From Candidatus Zixiibacteriota bacterium (GTDB lineage: Bacteria > Zixibacteria > MSB-5A5 > GN15 > PGXB01), in assembly GCA_026397495.1 (NCBI GenBank), contig JAPLUS010000426.1, positions 1 through 5,435 on the forward strand: a stretch of 5,435 nucleotides of DNA. Direction: 5' to 3'. The notes under the pieces were generated by a model. The model was given only the letters and a program-made list of their open reading frames with translations. It did not search any database and was not told the origin of the DNA. The position numbers and the translations under genes were made by a program. This document shows, piece by piece, positions 1-5,435 of the stretch. The first letter of the stretch is position 1. Every line of letters begins with the position of its first letter.

Positions 1-467
1 CATTGGCTGACGACCAGCTGGTCGATTTTTTTATCAAACTCCCGGCCAGATTAAAACAATCCCGGCTAATTCTACGAGAATATTTTAAGATGAAAGCTCC
101 CGAACTAGCCCAAATTCCCTATCAAGCCACTGGTGTGGACCTTTACAGCCAACCCTCCAAAATTAAGGCGAGGTTGAGAACTTACTTTAATAAAACAAAT
201 TATTATGTTGAACGGCTCTCAGGAGGAAGGCTGAAATATTACAATAAGACCCACTATCACCATTTCAATCAGTGGTATCGTTCTGACAAAAGAAATTCAA
301 AATTCTATCATGAAATATTGCTTGATGACAGAACTATCAAACGCGGCTATTTTAGTGAGAAAACTGTCAGGCTTATGTTAGAAAAACAGGGAAAGGGTTC
401 CAATCTTATATCTGGGCTTTCTTCTTTATTATCTTTTGAGCTTTTTAATCGCCTTTTTGTGGATTAA
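1..467 (+). CDS. Asparagine-synthase-like amidotransferase, C-terminal fragment (5' partial)
   Basis: The reading frame is open from the window edge (codons start at base 3) and ends in TAA at 465-467. It gives 154 residues of the C-terminal end of an asparagine synthase domain. The TTG at base 3 is an internal Leu codon, not a start. The opening LADDQLVDFFIKLP matches the family's helix after the synthetase active site (the pattern is roughly FLDxxLVDFxLxLP). IPYQATGVDL at 38-47 and the ending LLSFELFNRLFVD at 142-154 resemble the IPW-TG and LLxxELWxRxFID patterns I recall from AsnB-like proteins in exopolysaccharide and O-antigen clusters, rather than housekeeping AsnB. The glutaminase domain and the ATP-binding SGGxDS loop lie outside the window, so activity cannot be judged. 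Family members transfer glutamine-derived ammonia to an adenylated carboxylate; here the acceptor could be a sugar acid (inference). It is convergent with the CapK-like gene, with only 10 bases between them. Confidence 0.8.
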   Translation, partial: LADDQLVDFFIKLPARLKQSRLILREYFKMKAPELAQIPYQATGVDLYSQPSKIKARLRTYFNKTNYYVERLSGGRLKYYNKTHYHHFNQWYRSDKRNSKFYHEILLDDRTIKRGYFSEKTVRLMLEKQGKGSNLISGLSSLLSFELFNRLFVD

Positions 468-477
468 TATTTTTTGA

Positions 478-1716
478 CTAGAACATTTCAGCCGGGTCGA
501 CTTTCGACATACTGAATCGATATTTCCCGGAACTCTCCAAAGGTATATAATCGACATATTCAAAGCTATATTTGATAGCCGCACCGAAAAATTTTGGGAT
601 TTCCGTTTCAAAAAAGCGAAGGCTCTGGTCACCAAAAGTGTCACCTCTGACAATCTTGAATACTATTTCGTCTTTTCTTTCCTGTATCAATTGCGCCTGA
701 GCGACACCCGGAGCATTGGCAATCAGATAAATAGTCAACGCCGCTCCGGAGATTATTCTTCCATCCGGAGTAACCAGAAAATCGGTCATTCTTCCGGCCG
801 CCATTTTCATCAAGGGAAGTCCTCGATCGCAGGAGCACGGCTCTGACGAAGGGACTCCGGCATCCTCAATTTGGTAGCGAATAAAGGGCATACCGTAGTT
901 CAAAAGGTCGGTTATCACTATTTTCCCTAATTGACCGGCACCGACCGGCTTATTATCCTTTATAAATTCCACTAAGAAGGTCTCAGCGCAAATATGTAAC
1001 CCGCTGTGTTTTTCGCATTCTGATGCAATGACACTGGTCTCGCGCGATCCATAACGGTCAAATATTTTGCATTCAAAAATGTTTTCAATTAACTTTCTTT
1101 GTTCCGGAGCCAAGACCTCGGCCGAGGTAATAATGGCCTTGGGGCGATGGTAATCACTCGACCCGGTTTCCTTCAGAAATCGGGCAAAAAGATACATCGA
1201 ATTGGCATAAGCAATATATATATCGGGTCTTTTTTGTTTCAATAATAGCTTAAAGTTAATCAGCTTATCTCGAGTAATACTTGAAGTATCCATGACGATA
1301 TTTCTGTCTAAGAATTTGTTTCGCAGTTTAGCTTTCCATTTCATTTTCATTGTTTCGGAAAGGTCACCCCGATGCCCCCATAAGAAAGCGGTGCGGGTAC
1401 CGATATCCCAACCCGCCCAGTGATTATGCCGAAAAGTCGCCGCCTGCCGTGAGAAAAGGCGGTCTTTATCGAGATAGAAGAAGAGGGGACTTCCGGTAGA
1501 GCCGCCGGTTTTGTTCGGGACGAGCATGGCCTCGGAATAATTCTTTGCCCGTATTTGCTCTTTATCTCCCTGGAACTGAAGCTCGGTCAATTCGCCCGCC
1601 GGTAAGAATTGCGTTCTTTCCAATTCCCGAAGATGAGTAGGCGCCGTACTCCCTATCCAGATTGACTCGGCTGGGAAGACAATATTCCGGGCAAACCATT
1701 GCATCAGATCGGGCAT
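478..1716 (-). CDS. CapK/PaaK-type adenylate-forming ligase, internally shortened
   Basis: This is a 412-residue member of the phenylacetate-CoA ligase/CapK branch of the adenylate-forming superfamily. Such enzymes activate a carboxylate with ATP and usually pass it to CoA. Copies in polysaccharide loci have mostly unknown substrates. Visible motifs are the phosphate-binding loop TGGSTGSPL (70-78), RYGSRE (221-226) with its acidic residue, FIRYQIEDAG (278-287) with the ribose-binding Asp285, GRMTDFLV (308-315), and SSGKYRFS (395-402) carrying the C-terminal Lys398. Cys234, His237, His241, Cys243, Cys294 and Cys296 could form a metal site (inference). The ATG at 1716 is chosen over an in-frame TTG at 1737, because an AGGAG lies 7 bases before the ATG and the TTG sits inside the upstream gene. 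Oddity: after LRELERTQF and LTELQF (29-48) the sequence jumps to KEQIR (52-56), skipping the HAYxNVPYYR stretch usual in the family, a loss of about 45 residues. It lies 13 bases after the flippase gene, almost certainly in one transcript. Confidence 0.85.
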   Translation of the reverse strand: MPDLMQWFARNIVFPAESIWIGSTAPTHLRELERTQFLPAGELTELQFQGDKEQIRAKNYSEAMLVPNKTGGSTGSPLFFYLDKDRLFSRQAATFRHNHWAGWDIGTRTAFLWGHRGDLSETMKMKWKAKLRNKFLDRNIVMDTSSITRDKLINFKLLLKQKRPDIYIAYANSMYLFARFLKETGSSDYHRPKAIITSAEVLAPEQRKLIENIFECKIFDRYGSRETSVIASECEKHSGLHICAETFLVEFIKDNKPVGAGQLGKIVITDLLNYGMPFIRYQIEDAGVPSSEPCSCDRGLPLMKMAAGRMTDFLVTPDGRIISGAALTIYLIANAPGVAQAQLIQERKDEIVFKIVRGDTFGDQSLRFFETEIPKFFGAAIKYSFEYVDYIPLESSGKYRFSMSKVDPAEMF

Positions 1717-1723
1717 CAGATGA

Positions 1724-1728
1724 CTCCT
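1724..1728 (-). promoter_or_regulatory. Ribosome binding site of the CapK-like gene
   Basis: On the minus strand AAAAGGAG ends 7 bases before the ATG at 1716, a near-consensus Shine-Dalgarno sequence. It overlaps the region just past the flippase stop codon (TAA at 1730-1732). It decides the start: the in-frame TTG at 1737 would place this site inside the coding sequence. Confidence 0.75.
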
Positions 1729-1729
1729 T

Positions 1730-3205
1730 TTAATCAAACTCCAATTTCCGCGTTTTCACAATATGTTTGATTCTCTTTATCTCTTCATCGGTAAAAAACC
1801 GGACCAGGTATAATATACATGGGAATGAAAGCCCAATGGCTCCCTTGACCGCCAGGTTAAGCCAGATTGAACCGGTCTCAATAGAGAAGGCGGCAAAGAA
1901 AAGGGCAAAGGCGGTGGCAAAAAGCATGGCTACCCTTCGCCACTCCATATGAATCTTATAGAGGCGGTTGGAAAAATAATAGGTCATGCCGGATTTGAAT
2001 ATGAAACATATCAGAGCGGCTACAGCCGCGCCCCAGATGGAGTAGCGCTTGATGAGAATGAAATTAAGAACCAGGTTAAGAATACAATTGATTGCGTTCA
2101 CATAGGCAATATACTTAGTCGCCTTCTTCATCATGATACCGACATTGAAATGATAATGAAAAGAGAAAACAATATAAGCCAGGGTAATTATCGGGACAAT
2201 CTTGTACGCCGGCCAGAAAGGCTCGGTGACCATAAAATGAATAATTTCTTTGGATAGAAGCGATATCATCAGCCCGCAGAAAAGACTCAGTGTACAGAAA
2301 TAAGTGAATATACGGGCGTAAATCAGCTCATACCCTTCCTTGCCGAAATACTCAAAACGGCGGGGACTCCAAATCTGGATGAAGGGTGAAGTAACGAATT
2401 GATTAATCAATATTCCAAATTTGTAACCCAGTCCATAAAGACCGGTCATAGAGATATTGCCGTACTGTTTGATAAAGTACCTATCAGAAGCCACCACTAT
2501 ATAGGCCGCTATATTTGATGGTATCAGAGGAAGACCAAATATCAACATCTCTTTAAGTAACTTGTATTCGATTTGCAGACCGGTTTTCCATAGAGTATAC
2601 AGAGTAAGAACGACCGCGAAAATCAAATGGAATAGAAAATCGGAGAACAGAATTCCATATACGCCCTGCTTGGCAATAACGACAAAATATATATTAAGTG
2701 ATAGACCGACGACTGTCATAGCTACCCGGGTGATCATATACTGAAAAGATTTTTGCTGAACACGCATATAAGCAAAGACAATCGGAAGGATAATTGCGAC
2801 TGCCAAGTTTAAAATGGCAATTTTGAAGTAAGAAGTATAAGCAGCAGAATCGAGTATTAGTTTTGCCATCATCCCGGAAAGGGGGAATAGGGCCACAATT
2901 ATGACAAAAGCCATAGCGCCATAAACAATAATGGCGGTACTGATGACTTTCTTGCGTTCTCTTTCAGTTTGATAATCAAAATAGAAACGACTGACGGCTG
3001 CTTCAATCCCGAATCCGACCACCAGCGAAATGGCGCTCATGGTCATATAAATAAGTTCCATAATCCCATAGTCAGCTGGGGTCAGAAATCGGGTATAGAC
3101 GGGTAACATAAGAAAGCCGATAAGCCGATCCAGCACTGCTGACAGTCCATAGACCATTGAGTGGCGGACAATAACCCTAGCTTCTTTGGTGACTGATTCT
3201 GCCAT
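1730..3205 (-). CDS. Wzx-type oligosaccharide flippase (polysaccharide transporter, MATE-like fold)
   Basis: This 491-residue, very hydrophobic protein has about 14 predicted membrane helices (by eye near 17-38, 48-68, 88-108, 125-146, 157-178, 186-206, 218-240, 256-276, 298-318, 335-355, 370-386, 389-409, 424-441 and 449-470). That is the number and length expected for the polysaccharide transporter (PST/MOP) superfamily. Family signatures are RFLTPADYGIMEL (39-51) after the first helix and the mid-protein GLPLIPSNIAAY (224-235) followed by ASDRYFIKQYG (239-249). Proteins of this kind flip undecaprenyl-diphosphate-linked repeat units from the cytoplasmic to the periplasmic side of the inner membrane. 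The C-terminal tail is short and basic (KRIKHIVKTRK). The ATG at 3205 is favoured because the N-terminus aligns well with the family, but the Shine-Dalgarno signal is poor (only an A-rich AGAAAA nearby). The exact repeat unit carried cannot be told from sequence, so no wzx symbol is asserted. Confidence 0.9.
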   Translation of the reverse strand: MAESVTKEARVIVRHSMVYGLSAVLDRLIGFLMLPVYTRFLTPADYGIMELIYMTMSAISLVVGFGIEAAVSRFYFDYQTERERKKVISTAIIVYGAMAFVIIVALFPLSGMMAKLILDSAAYTSYFKIAILNLAVAIILPIVFAYMRVQQKSFQYMITRVAMTVVGLSLNIYFVVIAKQGVYGILFSDFLFHLIFAVVLTLYTLWKTGLQIEYKLLKEMLIFGLPLIPSNIAAYIVVASDRYFIKQYGNISMTGLYGLGYKFGILINQFVTSPFIQIWSPRRFEYFGKEGYELIYARIFTYFCTLSLFCGLMISLLSKEIIHFMVTEPFWPAYKIVPIITLAYIVFSFHYHFNVGIMMKKATKYIAYVNAINCILNLVLNFILIKRYSIWGAAVAALICFIFKSGMTYYFSNRLYKIHMEWRRVAMLFATAFALFFAAFSIETGSIWLNLAVKGAIGLSFPCILYLVRFFTDEEIKRIKHIVKTRKLEFD

Positions 3206-3361
3206 AATTTTCTGCTATATCTTTTCGACTATATTAGAAATCTGATGGAAATGGCCACTTCCCCGGCATACTTGATTTATCGACATACCTCTCCCCGTTT
3301 TTTGCCAATATATAATCTAATTCTGACGTTAAAAATGGTATGGGGAGTAGATTTTGCCTTC
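3206..3361. other. 156-base AT-rich spacer between the rmlC-like and flippase genes
   Basis: This is the only sizeable intergenic gap; no believable ORF or RNA gene is seen in it. It may hold a secondary promoter for the flippase and CapK-like genes. On the minus strand there are two weak -10 candidates: TATATT (3307-3312, five of six matches to consensus) and TAATAT (3231-3236). Neither has a good -35 at 15-18 bases. No clear terminator hairpin followed by a T-run in the minus direction was found after the RmlC-like stop, so read-through from rmlC is likely. The perfect TATAAT at 3311-3316 on the plus strand lacks a correctly spaced -35. Confidence 0.5.
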
Positions 3362-3832
3362 TTAGTCATCGAGTATATATCGGGAGTCCCGGCTATCTTC
3401 ATGCCGTATTTCGTCAACAGTCTCTTTCCTATCGACACCGGCATAGAGCCGATTGGGAGCATTGTAGACAATTCCATCAACCGCTCCTATATTCTTATAG
3501 GCATGAACAACCCCCGGGGGAATAATGGCGGCTACATTTCGATTGGCCCCCACATCAATTTGAAATTTATTGCCATAGGTCGGTGACGAGGGTCGATTAT
3601 CCCATAAATAAAGACGGAAAGTCGAGGGCCCAAGGAAACAGAAATAATCAGTTTGATAAACATGCTCGTGGGGACCCCGGGCAACATTGGCTTTGGTCAT
3701 AGATATATAAGCCATTACCGGCCAATCCAAACCACTAAGCTCATCTTGTCGAAAAAGCTCAAGCAACCAACCGCGCTGATCTTCATGCGGTTTTAATTCC
3801 CTGATGATGACACCATCAATATCAGATTTCAT
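3362..3832 (-). CDS. RmlC-like cupin, dTDP-4-dehydrorhamnose 3,5-epimerase family (short form)
   Basis: This 156-residue protein is shorter than classical RmlC (about 180). The family in general epimerises C3 and C5 of dTDP-4-keto-6-deoxyglucose, before the RmlD reduction. Visible features are DQRGWLLELFR (18-28), ARGPHEH (51-57) where His55 sits at the position of the catalytic His of the classical LRGLHYQ motif, SPTYG (83-87), and PPGVVHAYKNIG (105-116). The Lys that follows the catalytic His in classical RmlC is not evident (YQTDYF occupies the region). The C-terminal WDDPDLGIDWP-like segment is also missing; the protein ends in an acidic RYILDD. It resembles, from memory, the short RmlC-like subfamily that includes Bacillus SpsL. 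The ATG overlaps the rmlD stop (ATGA at 3829-3832), so the two genes are probably translationally coupled. This supports a role in the same dTDP-sugar pathway. Family assignment is firm; exact activity is less so. Confidence 0.8.
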   Translation of the reverse strand: MKSDIDGVIIRELKPHEDQRGWLLELFRQDELSGLDWPVMAYISMTKANVARGPHEHVYQTDYFCFLGPSTFRLYLWDNRPSSPTYGNKFQIDVGANRNVAAIIPPGVVHAYKNIGAVDGIVYNAPNRLYAGVDRKETVDEIRHEDSRDSRYILDD

Positions 3833-4719
3833 AATCCAGGCAAAGTTTCATTTTCACTTAAAAATTGCCGCAGACTCGCTCTGAAATCATCCATTTTGTT
3901 TAATCCCAATTTCTTCAATCTGTGATTTTCAAGAACCGAGTATTTGGGGCGCGGAGCCATATGAGGGTATTCCTCCGTAGTACACGGCATAAGCTCGACT
4001 CTCATCGATAATTCATCAAAAACGGCCTGAGCAAAGCTGTACCACGAGGTTGCCCCTTCGGCCGTACTGTGGAAAAGGCCGACCAGATTGTTTTCAATTG
4101 CGATTCGGGTCTGTTTGACAATCTCCATTGTCCATGTCGGAGTACCGATTTGATCATTTACCACCCTTAACGGTGATATCAGCAGACCCTGCTGCTTTCT
4201 TGCTATCTGTTCTTTACCTAACTTTATCATTGTTTTGACAAAATTATTGCCATGGGCTCCATAAACCCAGGCAATTCTCAGGATAATAAAGTCATCTAAT
4301 ATATTTCTAATTCGTTCCTCGCCTTCGAATTTGCTCCTGCCATATATGGTTTGCGGATTGGGTACATCCTCTTCCCGATAGGGAGAGCCTTTTTTACCAT
4401 CAAAGACATAATCTGTGGAATAATAAATTAGTTTGGCGCCGATCAGGCGACAGACTCTGGCAATATTTTCGGTTCCCCCCGCATTGACTGCCATGGCCCT
4501 TTCCCTATTAGATTCGCAGCCGTCGACATCGGTATAGGCGGCGGCATGAATGATAATATCCGGCTCTTTGGCTTGTATAAAAGATTCAACCAAGGTGAAA
4601 TCGCGAAGGTCAACATCATCGATATCAATACCTATCACATCATTATCCCGACCGATGCTGCCGACCAAATCCGTCCCCAATTGGCCTTTACAGCCGGTTA
4701 TCAGGATTTTTCTGCTCAC
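3829..4719 (-). CDS. rmlD: dTDP-4-dehydrorhamnose reductase
   Basis: This is a 296-residue extended short-chain dehydrogenase, the usual length for RmlD. It performs the NAD(P)H-dependent reduction of dTDP-4-keto-L-rhamnose to dTDP-L-rhamnose in the cytoplasm. Motifs: nucleotide-binding ITGCKGQLG (7-15), HAAAYTDVDGCE (58-69), STDYVFDG (101-108) with catalytic Thr102, YGRSK (126-130) with the Tyr126/Lys130 pair, and RPKYSVLEN (257-265) in the sugar-binding C-terminal part. All catalytic residues are present. The start is taken as the GTG at 4719, giving MSRKILITG, the normal distance to the glycine motif, with GAGG 6 bases upstream. A GTG at 4731 would add MRLI and use that ribosome binding site as coding sequence. 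The gene overlaps the 3' end of rmlA by 32 bases and its stop overlaps the RmlC-like start by 4, a tightly packed operon. Confidence 0.95.
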   Translation of the reverse strand: MSRKILITGCKGQLGTDLVGSIGRDNDVIGIDIDDVDLRDFTLVESFIQAKEPDIIIHAAAYTDVDGCESNRERAMAVNAGGTENIARVCRLIGAKLIYYSTDYVFDGKKGSPYREEDVPNPQTIYGRSKFEGEERIRNILDDFIILRIAWVYGAHGNNFVKTMIKLGKEQIARKQQGLLISPLRVVNDQIGTPTWTMEIVKQTRIAIENNLVGLFHSTAEGATSWYSFAQAVFDELSMRVELMPCTTEEYPHMAPRPKYSVLENHRLKKLGLNKMDDFRASLRQFLSENETLPGL

Positions 4720-5435
4720 TATCAACCTCACGGATCACTTCAAGCAGGTAGTTTTTGTATTCATTATCGGCCATGTTATCCAGGACCGCACTGATTTGCT
4801 GCCGATTAATGAATCGCATACGATAGGCAATTTCCTCAACACAGGCGATTTTATGTCCCTGCCTTTTTTCAATAGTAGCTATGAAATTACCGGCATCGAG
4901 CATACTTTCATGGGTACCGGTATCAAGCCAGGCTATACCGCGGCCAAGTTTCTCCACCCGGAGTTTGCCCCGCTCCAGGTAGGCCTTATTGACATCGGTA
5001 ATCTCCAGTTCACCGCGGGCTGATGGTTTTAGACTCCTGGCAATTGATACGACCTCTGAATCATAGATATAAAGACCGGTTACGGCATAATTAGATTTGG
5101 GGTATTTGGGTTTTTCCTCAATTGATACCACGCGACCATCCTCATCAAATTCTATCACGCCATATCTTTGAGGGTCTTTAACATAGTAGCCAAAGATAAG
5201 GGCGCCGCCGCGAAAACTTCGGGCATGACGCAAGAAATCATAAACACCATAAAAGATATTATCACCGAGCATCAGAATAACATTGTCGCCGGCAATAAAA
5301 TCCTCCCCGATTATGAAGGCATGGCCGATTCCCTCCGGCTTCTGCTGCACTTTATATGAAATATTAAGCCCAATATGACGGCCATCCCCCAATAATTCCC
5401 GAAACTGAGGAATATCCTTAGGAGTGGAAATCAGA
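4688..5435 (-). CDS. rmlA: Glucose-1-phosphate thymidylyltransferase (5' partial)
   Basis: This gene makes dTDP-glucose from dTTP and glucose-1-phosphate, the entry step to dTDP-rhamnose and other dTDP-deoxysugars. The frame is open through the right edge. It gives 248 residues beginning LISTPKDIPQFRELLGDG, which matches the family from about residue 50 on. Roughly the first 50 residues, with the GGSGTRLxPxT nucleotide-binding loop, are therefore outside the window. The TTG at 5392 is an internal Leu codon, not a start. Counting from the window edge, motifs are LGDNIFYG (56-63) with the metal-binding Asp, YGVIEFDEDG (91-100), EEKPKYPKSN (106-115), TGLYIYD (119-125), RGELEITDVN (140-149) and LDTGTHESMLDAGNF (170-184) with the second metal-binding Asp. 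The C-terminal helical part (CVEEIAYR, then NYLLEVI) is of the normal short RmlA type. No truncation or missing key residue is seen in the part present. The last 32 bases overlap rmlD. Confidence 0.95.
   Translation of the reverse strand, partial: LISTPKDIPQFRELLGDGRHIGLNISYKVQQKPEGIGHAFIIGEDFIAGDNVILMLGDNIFYGVYDFLRHARSFRGGALIFGYYVKDPQRYGVIEFDEDGRVVSIEEKPKYPKSNYAVTGLYIYDSEVVSIARSLKPSARGELEITDVNKAYLERGKLRVEKLGRGIAWLDTGTHESMLDAGNFIATIEKRQGHKIACVEEIAYRMRFINRQQISAVLDNMADNEYKNYLLEVIREVDSEQKNPDNRL
4726..4729 (-). promoter_or_regulatory. Ribosome binding site of rmlD
   Basis: On the minus strand GAGG lies 6 bases before the GTG at 4719, within the end of the rmlA coding sequence. It supports the GTG at 4719 over the GTG at 4731, which has this site just inside its own reading frame. 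Confidence 0.6.

Noticed and set aside
1949..2257. Plus-strand ORF of 102 codons
   Set aside because: It lies wholly antisense to the flippase coding region and its translation has no recognisable domain.
3280..3316. Plus-strand promoter from TCGACA (3280-3285) and TATAAT (3311-3316)
   Set aside because: The spacing is 25 bases, far from the 16-18 needed, and no plus-strand gene follows.
3284..3347. CTCCCC (3291-3296 region) and GGGGAG (3342-3347) as a terminator or regulatory stem
   Set aside because: The stem is only about six pairs with a loop of roughly 45 bases. The flanking ATACC/GGTAT pieces are in the wrong order to extend it.
3277..3480. Minus-strand ORF of 67 codons covering the spacer and the end of the RmlC-like gene
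   Set aside because: It is out of frame with the well-supported RmlC-like gene for most of its length, resembles no family I know, and has no convincing ribosome binding site. It is treated as a shadow, and there is no sign of a frameshift in the RmlC-like gene.
4550..5023. Plus-strand ORF of 157 codons
   Set aside because: It is antisense to rmlA and rmlD, both of which have full motif support. The long opening is by chance.
5390..5392. TTG as the start of rmlA
   Set aside because: The frame continues upstream to the window edge with family-like sequence (STPKDIPQFREL), so this is an internal Leu codon.

Overview
The window reads as part of a bacterial surface-polysaccharide (O-antigen or capsule type) biosynthesis locus. 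Six protein-coding genes fill almost all of it. Five lie on the minus strand and one partial gene on the plus strand converges on them. No RNA gene, mobile element, CRISPR array or tandem repeat was seen. Base composition is moderate and leans AT by eye, and both GTG and ATG starts are used. The gene content fits a Gram-negative-type bacterium making a lipid-linked glycan that is flipped and polymerised. The lineage cannot be fixed from this sequence; an uncultured candidate phylum is possible, but that is only an impression.

Layout in minus-strand transcription order, from the right edge leftwards: rmlA (glucose-1-phosphate thymidylyltransferase, 5' end cut by the window edge), rmlD (dTDP-4-dehydrorhamnose reductase), and a short RmlC-like cupin epimerase. 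These three overlap one another and look translationally coupled. After a 156-base AT-rich spacer comes a 14-helix flippase of the Wzx/polysaccharide-transporter type, then, 13 bases on, a CapK/PaaK-type adenylate-forming enzyme with a strong ribosome binding site. On the plus strand at the left edge is the C-terminal end of an asparagine-synthase-like protein of the kind found in polysaccharide clusters. It ends 10 bases from the end of the CapK-like gene.

How they work together (inference from families): RmlA activates glucose-1-phosphate as dTDP-glucose. A dehydratase (RmlB, not in the window) would make the 4-keto-6-deoxy sugar. The RmlC-like protein and RmlD would convert it to dTDP-L-rhamnose or a related 6-deoxyhexose. 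Glycosyltransferases outside the window would use it, and the flippase would move the lipid-linked unit across the inner membrane. The CapK-like ligase and the AsnB-like protein are probably decoration enzymes (acyl activation and amide transfer), but their substrates are unknown.

I see no clear new system. The points most worth a second look are an apparent in-frame loss of about 45 residues near the N-terminus of the CapK-like enzyme, and the short RmlC-like protein, which lacks some hallmarks of the classical epimerase.
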